DNA of 64,000 bases from Oikopleura dioica (lineage: Eukaryota > Chordata > Appendicularia > Copelata > Oikopleuridae). Made by a program: the position numbers and the translations under genes. A model generated the notes under the pieces. It was given only the letters and a program-made list of their open reading frames with translations, was not told the origin of the DNA and did not search any database. The stretch is from contig OU015569.1 in assembly GCA_907165135.1 (NCBI GenBank), positions 11,594,501 through 11,658,500 on the forward strand, written 5' to 3'. Positions 14,781 through 26,300 of the stretch are shown here, one piece after another. Position 1 is the stretch's first letter. Every line of letters begins with the position of its first letter.

Positions 14781-15019
14781 GGCTCGACAACCTGAGAAGA
14801 AAACCTGAGTCAGGGTTCTAAAAGAGTAAACTGAAAAGCCGCGTAGCGGCTTTTTTGGTAAGAAGCCGCAAGGCGGCTTCGCTAGTTACAATAATTGATT
14901 GATTTGGTAACTTTGGCGAAGCCGCTTTGCGGCTTCGTTTTTAGAAAAAGCCGCTACGCGGCTTTTAATTTTACTCTTTTAAAACCCTGACTCAGGTTTT
15001 CTACTCAGGCTGCCGAGCC
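14781..15019. mobile_element. MITE-like element, family A (best-preserved copy)
   Basis: A 239-bp unit with near-perfect ~35-bp terminal inverted repeats. The left end begins GGCTCGACAACCTGAG and runs into AAAACCTGAGTCAGGG. The right end mirrors it, finishing GCTGCCGAGCC. Inside are several AAGCCGCGTAGCGGCTT hairpins in both orientations. It has no coding capacity, so it is presumably non-autonomous. I could not identify a convincing target-site duplication. Related copies or pieces lie at 7326-7470, 20413-20437, 29547-29653, 32683-32715, 47412-47436, 50698-50728 and 52232-52373, and hairpin pieces near 505-570. Confidence 0.8.
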
Positions 15020-15740
15020 AAGAAGTAGTTAATTCGACTTTATTGAGAATAACTTTCGAAAGAAATCGAAGAAAAGGAATAGTCTTCCTTGATTCCAACT
15101 CAGTGCTTTTCTGATGAATTCATCAAAAATGTCGTGATTTAAGATTTTGCCAACAGACGAGAAAAAATGAGAAATTTGTTCGACATGCTCGTGTGAGTGC
15201 GATAATTTCGAACGTTATTCAATCTTTCCAAAATATTGCGCTCTTCGCTCATACGTGGCCGAAAGCGAGCCTCGCACCATTTATTCTTTCAATAACATTT
15301 CAAGATGAAGATCTTCTCACTCTGATTTATTCGTAAACATTGGCGACGGATATTTTAGACTACAGTTTTACTGTAAGTCCTCGACAAAATATACTTGATT
15401 TAAAATCAAGAAAACTAAGAGTTTTTCTTTGAAAATTTTAACTAAAAATAGTATAAATAATTTAGGTTGATTGGACATCAAGAATCAAAATTTTCGTGCT
15501 GGATTTTCTTCCAAAGTTAACATAGTGAGACCCTTATTTTATTTTCTCGACAAAAAGCTCAGACCATTATCTTGGTATTGTAAAAGCTGAAATTTGAAGT
15601 AACCATCCGAAATAGCCATAACATCGAGTAATTCACTAGAAAACTTTCAAGACCCTGGCTTACCAACGTTCCTACACAATTTGCCGAGCGTTGATCCTAT
15701 AATAGTAAATAAAATAAATATTTTGTGCAATTTAAAAGAG
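15020..15740. other. AT-rich spacer, no supported gene
   Basis: The segment around 15515-15555 (TAACATAGTGAGACCCTTATTT) recurs in diverged form at 17038-17065, indicating shared repeat ancestry. No coding sequence is supported. Confidence 0.4.
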
Positions 15741-16555
15741 CGCGCGATGGAAGGTTGCAATTAGCCTGGCCCCAGAACCAGGATTCGACAAAAATCCGAA
15801 TCCTGGCCCCAGAACCAGGATTCGACAAAAATCCGAATCCTGGCCCCCCGAGCCAGGATTCGCTTAAATTTTTCTAGCCTGGCCCCTGGGGCCAGGATTC
15901 GTCTAGAATTCCCAATCCTGGCCACGGCGGCTGGTAGAGTCAATTTACACTCGCTTCTCTCGATTCTCTCGAAGGTTTTGCCCATTAATTAATAAATCAA
16001 ATTAATTATTGGCTGTAATTAATGATTGGCTTAATTTTGTGGTTAGGGTTAGGGGCACCTCGCAAAATGACAGAACAGTTTCACCCGAGGGGGATAGGCT
16101 AGGGTTAGTTAGGGTTACTGAAGGTAACCCTAAGTAACCCTAGACTAGACCCCGGCATTTTAGGACCTAAGGGGCGAAGCCCCGTGGTAAGGGGCACTAG
16201 GATTTTTCTTAATTTACAAAATTAAATATGGCTTTCCATACCAAGTATTTCCTTGAGTCTTGGTCAATCCTGGAGTTTACTGAAATCCAGGCGCGAAGCG
16301 CACTCCCCGGTCTCTTTTGGTTAGGAGATAGAATAGTTCTGTCAATAAAATTATATCGCAACCTTGATAAGTAAAAGAGTTTCTTCATTCAGGTGAATCC
16401 TGGCCGCCGGGGCCAGGATTGGGAATTTTAGACGAATCCTGGCCCCAGGGGCCAGGCTAGAAAAATTATAGCTAATCCTGGCTCGGGGGGCCAGGATTCG
16501 GATTTTGGTCGAATCCTGGTTTTTGGGCCAGGCTAATTGCATACTTCCCGCGCGA
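15741..16555. repeat. ~815-bp palindromic element built of AATCCTGG/CCAGGATT minisatellite arms
   Basis: The left arm (about 15741-15935) and right arm (about 16390-16555) are inverted copies. The left begins GCGCGATGGAAGG..GCAATTAGCCTGG; the right ends CCAGGCTAATTGCATACTTCCCGCGCG. Each arm is a tandem series of imperfect ~25-60 bp units of the form GAATCCTGGCCCC..CCAGGATTCG, themselves palindromic. The interior (about 16040-16145) holds TTAGGG/CCCTAA telomere-like runs. It has no transposase and is probably a non-autonomous element. Its design is similar to the element inside the kinase gene at 54999-55639. Confidence 0.75.
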
Positions 16556-19500
16556 TGAAGCGCAAGTGATCTTGGCGGATATGTCTTGTTGAAGTGTCGT
16601 TGGGGAGATGTGGTGTCTGGCGGAGGTGCTAGGCGATTGTGTGACGTGAGGCGGCGGTGTGGTGTCTTGCACAATCTCGATTTTGCTGCGGAAGGCGCCA
16701 CCACACCGCGGCTTAAAGAACGTTTAGAGCGCCACGTTAGAAGGCGCGCGCCGAGCTGGAGTTCTAAATGTACTACACCCTTCGCCGCGCCACTCTCTCG
16801 CCGCGCTCGCAACGTTGGCCCGTTCCATTTCGTCGAACATTTTCTAACGTGCATTTCCATCCACTTCCGTACCAAACACACTCATCAAGCAAAGCAAGTT
16901 TAATTCTTTATTGAACATTTTCGCGCTTCCGAAAATCTCCGAATCCGAAGAAAAGCTTCTTTCTGATTTCTTAGATTAAGGGGGTAGCCCTACCTTATTG
17001 TCGTTTAATATTCTTCATCTTTTATTTTCCTCGAAATTTAACATAGCGAAACCCTTATTTGATCGTTTTTTTTAAATATTTTGACGCTTTTTTTGGTAAA
17101 ATTAAAAACACCAATTAATGAAGTCTACACCCTTAAGACTGAAACGAATAAAAATCCTATCTTTTTATAATTCAAATTAGTTCTGAGAAAATTCGTTTTA
17201 CCAGAAAATTTACGGGTGTTATTTCTGAATAAATTCAAAAATACGAAATATTGTTTACGAAGTATACACCCTTAAAACCCTATACAGCCAAAAAACCTTT
17301 TATTACAAAGACTTTGAAATAAAATTTAAAAGCAATTTTCACAAATAAATAAGGGTATCACTATTTTAATTCTCAAATAAATAAGATAAAAGAAATACTG
17401 GTAATGAGGTCTACACCCTTAAAATAAAGACGCTCTTTGTAAATCCCTTGATTCTGACATTACGAAAATTGATGTAGAAACAAAAAGAATTGATTTTTTT
17501 GAGCGATTTTATAATGAATTTTTACTTTGATTTTTGATTTTGGGGCAGCTTCTAATTACGAAGTGAGATGTAAGGTGAAACACGTGTCTAATTAGAAGCG
17601 GTTTAGAGATTCGAAATTGACAGGAGCTGCGCTGATTTTTCTTTCCGCCGATTTTAAACGCAGCCGCAAGTAGCTAGTCCGCGGCTTCTACTTGCGAACC
17701 GCTCACTCGCATTATCGCACTTTTAGACGACACTTCTTTACAACTTATCCATCCCAATTTTCCCTTTGTTTTTCTAAGATTTGCGTTTTTGTTTGAAAAA
17801 TTCCCAAATTTACGCGCAAATTGGTTTATTTCTTCATTTTCTTAACATCATAGACTATGATTCATAGTTATCTGTCAGATCATGCTGATCCAACATCTTA
17901 AGGGTATCTACAACTATACGAATCAAAGTGCATATACCAGCTTAATAAGTGTTCCTTTGAAGAAAATTAATTCAGTCTAAACTTTAGACTCTAAAGTTAT
18001 CTTAATGCTTTCACATGGATGACAGCACAGGTTTGTTGGATAAAAATGATATGATGACAAGGTCTATTACAGAAATTCTATATTTTCATCGAAAGCCATG
18101 GCCTCAACAACAACACTATTTTATTTTTACATTTATTTCAATTCTCTCTTATACACTCATTCATTTTTATAATTGTTCGGTCAGTCGGGAGTACAGAGCA
18201 TTACTTTCAAATTTTCAAGTTTCATTTTTCAAGTAAAATGTTTGAACCACGATGGTTTTCATGCATTTATTGACATCGATAAATATCTTTCCGCACTAGA
18301 AATTTTTATCAGATTGAACGCGCTAAATTTAGTTCGATCTTGTTCTTATCTCTGGCTTGAGAATATCGTATTGAAAATGCTATAGTTTTTCTAGTTTAAA
18401 ATCACCATTTATTAGAGACTAGACTCTAGTCACTAGATAGAGAAAATTTCATAGACGACGTTTCTCAATCAACCGGTGCGTTTTAGAAGGCGTCTGATGA
18501 GTTGGATCTCGGCCAGTGGATCTGAACGGGTTGGAGAAGCGCCAAACTTGTCCGGCTTTGGACTTGTGCCAGCAGCTCCGGCACTAGAATAAAGCTCATT
18601 ACGATCTCCGACCAGTAGCTCCTTGTGCAAAATGCAGCGAAACTTATCGAAAACTCGATCCATTTTCATTTTCATAAAGCAATTTATCAAAAGCGGGAAA
18701 TAGACATCATGCATTGCCAAAATCTACCGTCTTAGATTACGACACGTTGTTTATTTTTAGTGACATCTCTATAAGTGTCGAGAGTTTCTTGTTTTTCGCC
18801 AAAACATAGTTATTAATTGTCTTCTTCGTTTTAAACTTACGTGCGAAAATAGCGAATATTACGGAGATATCCTTAAGTTTTTAGACCAAAAACACGCTGT
18901 ATTCAAAGCGAATCGATATTGTTTCATTTCGGCTTTTTTGAAGGTATACCCTTAATCAAAAAACTTGAAAATTGTAAGTTAATCTTTTTAGAAATTTGTT
19001 GGGATACCCTTAATGTTTTTAGTTAAAAATTTTATCGAAAAGAGTGTGAATCATTATTACGTCTTTTTTGCCTTTTCGAAGAGATACCCTTAAATTAAAA
19101 AAATGAATAAAAAAGGGTTGATCCTGTAATTTTTCAATGAAGGGTAGAATTTTCTAAAATTGACTGTTGTGGAGAGATAGAAAGCGCTTTTTGAAAGTAG
19201 TTATTTGAAGATGATGGAGTGCATCTTTGGTTGTTGTGTTTCGTAACGTAAACTGACTGGAGCAAGCGAGAGTGGCGGCGGCTGCGGTGTGGTGCTGGTG
19301 GCGTTCGGTGGAGTACTCGGGTCAGGTGGCGCGAGCTGGGGCTGGTAAATTCGTAACGCGTAATGGAACCCGCTGAAAATTCTAAACGCGCTCTAAACGA
19401 ATAGAATGACACGCGCTCGCCGCTTCATTCACGCCGTCGAACACTCTTACTGTAACTCTCTTCTACGCGCTTGCACTTCGAAAAAACTTGGCTCAAGAAT

Positions 19501-20233
19501 TTGCCAAACTCTTGGAGGTAAAATCCACTGTAGAATTGCATCAATTTATTTTGAAAATGACTGAAGAAAAAAAAATATCAAAATTATTTTTAAACTAATA
19601 AATAAAAAAATGAAAATTAATATTTTTACAAATGATATTTAGTATCATTTGATCAAAAAAATTATTAGTCAATTTCAAAGATAAAATTAGTAAAACGACT
19701 TAATTTATTTTCAAGCCTAAGTGTCAGGATGAATAAGTTGACACTCGTCACGTGAAAGTTCAAACGACAGTAATGATCTGATTTAGTTACTGTGACTAGA
19801 GAGTGTTTCTTTTTCCCACGGCGTAAAAAAGGGAGTCCTTGCGCCCGCGGGGGCTTCCCAGCGCGGAGTCGCGGGTAACTCAGCGACTCAGCGCGGCTTC
19901 TTCTTTTTACAGTTGTTGTGCTGGACTGTTTCTGTTTGTGTGTCTGTGCCTGAACTATGCGCAACTCGCAAGATAGAAGCGTTGCGCCCATTCTAGCGCT
20001 GCAAATTCCAGCGAGGGGTGAGCACGATTCCTTACCTTATAAATCTGGCACTTAGCACCTGTGTCTCTCTGAGTTCGCCCTATCAAAGTTCTTTTGTCAA
20101 CCCTCATTAAGTCCATCAGTCGCTGTCTTTTGTGTACGCTTCTATAAATAAAAAAAAGAACTTTTCTTTCAAACTTTTTTTTACAAAGAATTATTCTTTC
20201 GCGTTTTTCATTTTCATTCCGAAAAAAACAACA
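16556..20233. repeat. Gene-poor, AT-rich repeat block
   Basis: 3.7 kb without a supportable gene. GC-rich patches at 16580-16830 and 19260-19460 flank AT-rich DNA. The motif TACACCCTTAA or ATACCCTTAA recurs (about 17125, 17263, 17411, 17893 inverted, 18947, 19008, 19085). The open frames (for example 18469-18720 minus) show no family features. The last 400 bp is probably promoter and 5'UTR of the ankyrin gene: a kB-like GGGGCTTCCC at 19850-19859 and a TATA-like TTATAAAT at 20037-20044. Confidence 0.5.
19850..19859 (+). promoter_or_regulatory. Candidate NF-kB (kB) binding site
   Basis: GGGGCTTCCC fits the GGGRNYYYCC consensus. It lies ~190 bp upstream of a TATA-like box (20037-20044) and ~385 bp upstream of the ATG of an ankyrin/acidic IkB-like gene. 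Autoregulation by NF-kB is common for IkB genes. A 10-bp match alone is weak evidence. Confidence 0.3.
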
Positions 20234-22515
20234 ATGACTTCGAGAGATTTACATCAAGCAATCATCGACGGAAATTTCACCACTGGCAGGTTAAAAATAA
20301 CTTTTTTTTTTCAGTGAACTGATAGAATAGATTGAAAATTATTTTGGCGAAGCCGATTTGCGGCTTTGTTTTTGAGAAAGCCGCGACGCGGCTTTTATAC
20401 AACCATTTCCATTACCCTGACACAGCTTGCCGAGCCCATGGTAAACCTTTTACTTTATTCACCAAATATTTTGTAGACGATACATTGGGCGATGTTCAAT
20501 GGTTTTCCGAGGCAAGAAAGCCTGTCACGTGGCCTGTGGAGATACTTATACAAAGCGCGGTACGACAACAGTCCAGTTTCTCGAGTCGCTGGAATCGAAC
20601 GGAGCCGACCTCGAAGACCCAGACGAAGATGGATTCACAACGCTTTTACTCGCCGCGCTCTTTCACTGCGACCCTGGGCAAGGCTGCGAAAAAACAAGTT
20701 CCACAAGTTACGTAATGGAACTCACTCAACCCGTGAGAACTCTCTATCATCCTTTGTGCCAATCAGATAACTCACCATTGTGAAACGTGTTGAGCAGCCT
20801 TACGCAGCCCTGTCGTCGCCTTCCTCAATTCAAAGGTGCCAGCCGTCGTCGACAAAACTGATAAAACTGGACGCAACGCTCTTCATCTATTAGGCCACGG
20901 GGATTTCAAGCTACAGTAATTTTCACCATTAGACTATTTTCGTTTTTTACGAATAATATAAAAGCTTACATTATCCTCTATCAGCGCTGAATGAAAAGCT
21001 AAAAGCCACGGTTCATAAGTTCAAATTGTTCAGTAGTCGCTCTCGAAGGAATGAGTGACAGTAGTTGAACCGACAGAAAGATACTGAAACAATGCTGTTG
21101 GCAATGGACGAGCTGCTGCCGAATATATCGCTCGATGCCCAGGTCCAATTAATTTCTTAGAATCAAGCGTTTCATCGAAACTTTCAGGACGATCTGGGCA
21201 ACACTGCTCTGCACTATCACGTGACTGCCAAAGGAGCCTTCGCAGTGGAAGCCTGTCTTAAGCTTCTGCAAGCAGGCGCCGACTTCCGCCTCAAGAACAA
21301 GAACGGCCAGGAGCCGCTCGAGCTACTCGAAAGCAATGAAAAGCTCTCAACGAAACAGCTCGACCAGGTCAAATGCGAGATCTGGGCGAGAATGGACAGA
21401 AAAGAACAGACGCAAGAGCTCCAGAAAAGTCTTGAGGATGTTGAAGGTTTCCGCCAAAAAATATCTGAAAATCTTAATTGTATTTTTAAGCTGAAAATTC
21501 GGAACCAGAACCGGAGCCGCCAAAACGTCGGGCATCAATTTTCGATGACTTGCCTAAAACGATTCTGAAAGACACTGTTGAAATCTTCAACGATGAGCCG
21601 CTAAGCAAGAAACTTGGAGACAAGGAAGAGTATTCTGATAGCGAGGGAGAGGGGGAGGAAGAAGAAGAAGAGCCTCTTTCTGATTCCTGTCTTGATTCTG
21701 AGCCTGAACTGGTTGACATTGACAGTGAGCCTGAGCAGCTTGAAAGCAGTTTTGAAAGTCGAAAGAATGAGAATGAAGAGAGTGAGGAAATAGTTCCGGA
21801 AGTATTTGTTTCTGAATGCGCTTCCCCTGTTTCTGAAATGGCACAAACTGAAAGTGTGCCATCTCAGCTTCCAGCGCCCGTCTTTTTGAAGGAGGAGCAG
21901 TTCTCCTTCTCCTCAAGTTTAAAGGTGTGTGCGAGTTAAACTTGAGCGGTGGCGAGACGGCCATTTTAAGGACTCGATTTCAGGCAGCTTCGAGAGCATT
22001 CCGATCAACTCGGAGGACGAAGAAAGCCCGAGTCCGGAGCCCTCGCCCAAGCAGATGCCGAAAATATACAGCCAGGTTTATATCTACAGAAGTAGCTAGG
22101 TATTTATACATTTTATAGGCGTATTGCTGTCCTTCCGGCGTCAAGAAGGTTAAAATCGATGGTCCGCTAGCTTCGCATGAGCACTTGGACGAGTGGCTCA
22201 ACTCGCAGACTTGGCAGGGATGTCGCAAAAACTTTTAAAAAATAGCAACAGTTTACGATTGATTTTGCGACTTTTTAAAAATAGGGACAAGTGATAAGCA
22301 AATTCAAGCAGCTGAGCTTGTGCAACCCGGAAAACTGGATCGGAGGCAACAAGTCTGACGGTGAGAGTTTATAGCTTGGGTATTGCAGTTTGATTTTTTT
22401 TTCAGTGATGAAATGGGTCAAATCGAAGGATGGTCGATCACTGCATCTTCAAGATCGCCAGCTTATCAAATCGGCAACGTCTCGTTGGAATAAAATATAC
22501 AAGATTTCTGTATGA
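20234..22515 (+). CDS. Ankyrin-repeat protein with acidic PEST-like region (IkB/BCL3-like)
   Basis: ATG at 20234 (MTSRDLHQAIIDGNFTTG). Exon 2 (from ~20477) continues in phase with ankyrin-type sequence (GKKACHVACGDT, GADLEDPDEDGFTTLLLAAL). Further repeats follow: DKTGRNALHLLGHG, then DDLGNTALHYHVTAKGAF and LQAGADFRLKNKNGQEPLEL. A long Glu/Ser/Asp-rich PEST-like stretch comes next (EEYSDSEGEGEEEEEE). The C-terminal region is WLNSQTWQGQVISKFKQL to SRWNKIYKISV, stop 22513-22515. Ankyrins plus PEST recall IkB or BCL3 proteins that hold Rel factors, but no DSGxxS degron was found, so the role is tentative. The junction near 20919 works only with a non-GT donor (for example GGG|GATTTC). The donor near 20709 is inferred. 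The first intron carries a family A MITE piece. Confidence 0.65.
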
Positions 22516-22804
22516 AAAAAATAAAATTTGATAAAAACTCTCTCCTAGAAATTTTTTCTCCAGAATTTTTGTCCATATCAACACCCCGAAAGAGCAAAAA
22601 TAATCTCGTCAGATTTAAAAACCGGTTCAAGGCTTGAACTTCAAGCTTGATTTGAATACCAACACGGCTTCCACTAATTCCCTTCTGGGTTTCTCTCCCG
22701 TCAAGAAACGAATTGCGGCAGATTATCGTTATAACGAGCAGAGTGGAGGACTTTCAGTAGAAGTCGATCTTATTCACTTTCGCACTTGAGCTTGATTTTT
22801 ATCG
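22516..22804 (+). other. Possible 3' coding extension of the ankyrin gene, unresolved
   Basis: One frame here reads LDLNTNTASTNSLLGFSPVK and continues to VEVDLIHFRT before a stop near 22789, which looks coding. A GTATGA donor overlaps the presumed stop of the ankyrin gene, and acceptors exist at 22548 and 22562, so an alternative longer C-terminus is possible. I could not find a set of splice sites that keeps the frame all the way. Confidence 0.3.
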
Positions 22805-23310
22805 ATGCGATCGAGGATCGAGGAAGGGGTTCCGTATATCGAAGAGGCTAGGCCGCCAAAACTTAAAAGATCGAAGGGCCAGCGGCGAAAGGAAACTAAA
22901 TTAAGCCGAATAAAAGTTCAGGTATTTGAGTAACTTGCTAAGACGGCAAGGAAAAAAATCAAGCATTTGAACTAAAATTGAAACCAGTGTTTGGACTGCA
23001 AATGCTTTGGAACGTTGCGAAAGCTCGGCGAGAAAGTTTATCTCCACACCGAAGAGATTCTCTCCACACGAAACATCCATACGCAGAAGAAAGATTTGAC
23101 GAAGAAAACATGGAAGAAAAAGGTCACAGGAGTAAGACTGGCTAAGCATGGAAACGCCACGGATAGACAACAACGCAGTTACCTAGTACTTGGCTTTCTT
23201 TTCTGGATGACTGTCATACTCATAGGTAATCATGAATTCAAGGTAAACAGAGTGAATGAAATTTTGCTTGGCTTCGCAGCTTTAAAATGTCAGGCCGTTT
23301 CTAGTTCGTA
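22805..23310 (+). CDS. Basic protein with transmembrane segment, possibly the 5' exons of the kelch gene
   Basis: Exon 22805-22921 (MRSRIEEGVPYIEEARPPK...) joins in phase, through a GT-AG intron, to an exon starting 22988 with CLDCKCFGTLRKLGEKVYL. That exon continues through a basic stretch and one hydrophobic segment (YLVLGFLFWMTVILIG, near 23180-23226). It may be a type II membrane anchor leading into the downstream Cys/kelch ectodomain. Whether it joins that gene or is a separate short gene is unresolved, because the next join needs a phase I could not satisfy cleanly. Confidence 0.4.
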
Positions 23311-23361
23311 AAATCGCTTACTTTCAAGATATCCATCGTCAGTAAAAATTCAAAACGCTAT

Positions 23362-26300
23362 CTAATCGTTTTAGCGAATTACGCCTCCTTGGAGAAATCA
23401 AAACTACAAACGACTTTTCTGACGTCAGTTTGCCACAGAAACTACAAACACTGCGTGAAAATCGAATCAATGGGTCTCTGCGGCCATCTAATGAAGCAAT
23501 GTCACGAAACGCAAGAATTCATCCTTCCAGAGCCAGTTTCCCTTATCAAGGCAAAAGAGACTGAGCTGGTCAAATTCTCGGCAGAAGAAAATAAAGTGAA
23601 TCTGCGCCGCTGCAAGAAGAAAAAGTTCTTCGACCAAAAAGTCTGCCGCCATCTTTGCTCAAACTCGCTGAATTTGGAATCAACGAGGACTCACTCGATT
23701 TCGCCCTGCGAATCAATTTGCTTCGAGCTGACCCGATCTTTCAACTCTGCTGGAGATATTTGTCCAACGGAGAAATATTGCAAAAATGGATGTCCCTGTC
23801 CTTTCTATAAATGCGAAAAGACTCATAAGGACCAGAAATTCGTCCCCGTCTTTGATTTAAAAAAGGATGATTACAGTCGAAGAAAAGATCAAAAAGAAGA
23901 GACTAAAAGCATAGTAAAGAAAGAAGCCGTTCAGTTGGTAGATTTTTCTGAAACTCAAGCTTCAAAGAAAAAGAGCATCGTGTTTTTGAAAGGCGAGTCT
24001 TTCGACCACTATGAACGTTTTCATTTTTTTTTCTTCAAAACACCAGTATACCAGCAAAAATGAACACATCAAGGCAATTGGCGCTACGTTTCTGGATGGA
24101 GAACACTATTTGGTCGACCAAAGAGGAAGTTTGATGCGAGTCAGTGAAAACGGAACGGCCTCTCTATTCATTGAAAACCGTTACATTGTCAGGTTAGCCT
24201 TTAATGAAAGGGATAAACTGATCAATCATTTGCAGAACTGGCAATTTTGCGTTTCATTACGGCTCTTCCATTGGAACTCACGAAATCACAATCAGAAATG
24301 AGGAGAAAAATTCGACCGCTTTCCCGGTTGTTGTCATCTGAAAATGGTGCGAAACAAATAACGATAAACCTGTAGCTTAAAACATTCGTTTTATCCATCA
24401 TTTTCGACCATAAAAAGCTCTCCAAGCGGCCGTCCAGACAAATGTTACTATTATGCACCGGATTATAATCTCAACAGATTCGAATCCGCCCAAGGTAAGG
24501 AATCGCTTCTTCCATGGATTCTTACATTTCAAGGCTACATCGCGAGCAACCACTTTAACGCCAGAATGTCTTCGGTCAGCTTTGGCGGAACATTGTTCCT
24601 GATGAGCGTCAGACTCGGCGTTAACTGGATTACACTGTCGAAAACGGTCGCTCTGAACTCGATTCGATCGACGGAAGAATTGGAGAAGGGCTGGCGAAAG
24701 GATGAAATCGCGGTTCCAGTAATGTTCAGGGACTTTGACCCTGTTCACGTGATCCCTCTGGAATGAGTTCGATAAAATTATTATTCATTCTTTGAAAAGA
24801 GTTTGGGAACTCAGTAAAAGATCGATCTCGGCCAATTAATGCTTATTCTCGTTACCAGGAGCATCGACTTGTCGAGCATGCAATACTCTTTATTACTCGA
24901 GAAAGAAGGAAAATTTCTGAGCTTAGCCAACGAGTGGATCGGCTCCTTGGTCAAATACGAGCAAGAGTCTCTTTGCTTCTCTTCCTTACTCGCCCCGAAT
25001 GATTTTGCTTACTCGAATCCATTCGGAAGCAACAACGATGAGTGCGAATATTTCATAAATGGCTTCTTGAACAATGATCGTATTTACCTTCAGAATCTCG
25101 TTTTTGATACCACTTTTGAAATTTACTTCGATTTCGGAAAGGATCTTACTTTATTTTAAAAAATACTGATTTTTAATATATTGAACATATTGATCCCAAA
25201 AACGAACAAATTGAGATGGATTTTCAGCAGCAAAAAGCCATGAAGAAAATGCACGTGACAAGTAACCCGTTTTTCGCGTTTCATGATGACGTCTTTCCCA
25301 ACTTTGCTAAAAACGCTGTTGGGGAAGTTAAGAAATTTCCACAGTCAGTTGAGGCTCTTGAATAATCAATTATAAATGAACTGTTCATGATGAACGTACA
25401 ACCTGCATTGTAACCGAAGGTAAGAGCCTTGATTAAAGCAAGCAGTCTATCTCCGCCATATCCTCTCGTAATTATTCCGAATTCTGGTTTTACCTCTTTC
25501 GACGAGTCATTATTCCACATTTCTTCAATTGAACTCGACTTTAACCAAAAGTTAAAATTAAACTTTGAAATAAAGGAAAGAGTCTCAAACAAAATCAAAA
25601 CTTTTCGATAATCGTAATTACCGTTAAACGCTTTTATGAGGCTCTGAAGAAAAATTCAAACTTGCCAAACAAAGCAGCCAAAATCCTCGAGTTCCGATCA
25701 TTCAGCGAGCAATCGATCTTTGCAGTTGAAATTTTTGATAACAGCTCAATTGGAATTTCATCCGAATTTTTCGATAAAACGATCGTCTTGGAAACTCGTT
25801 TGAGCTTGCACTGGACGTCTTTTGAACTGATTTTCGATGCCCAAGGAGACTCGTCAGTGCTTTTGATTATAAAGAATAAAGACAAGAAAATTGCAAAAGA
25901 AGAAATGAAGGAACTTCGAACGCTGAAAGAAAAGCGAATACGAGTGTTTAAATTCGACAGGCGAACTGAAATCAGAAACGTCTATTTCTTTGAGCATAGA
26001 CCGAGTCAGATCCATGTCATCATACATGAACGGAATTTGAATAATTACGTACAATATTCTCTTTCTGGGGACGGCGCTAGAAACGACAATGCGAAAATAG
26101 TTATTTCGAAGAATATTTATGCATCTAAATATGAACTTATCAATGGTCGATTGCATCTTTTCGGTGGCTGGGAGGACGGATTACGAGTAAGTCATGATAT
26201 CATCATTAATAATTTATAAATTTTAAGATTCTAAGAATAGATAGATGCAGTCTTACTCTTCTTCCGAACCGGCTACTGGGAGACTATATGGTCGGGGCTA

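Noticed and set aside
14781-15019. CRISPR-like array because of repeated AAGCCGC motifs
   Set aside because: The repeats are hairpin halves in both orientations without regular spacers, in an animal genome; a MITE explains them.
16351-16881. 176-codon minus-strand open frame
   Set aside because: Half of it is the translated CCAGGATT repeat arm and the rest is GC-rich low-complexity sequence; not considered a protein gene.
18469-18720. 83-codon minus-strand open frame in the repeat block
   Set aside because: No domain, no splice or promoter context, and it lies in repeat-rich AT DNA; open by chance is plausible.
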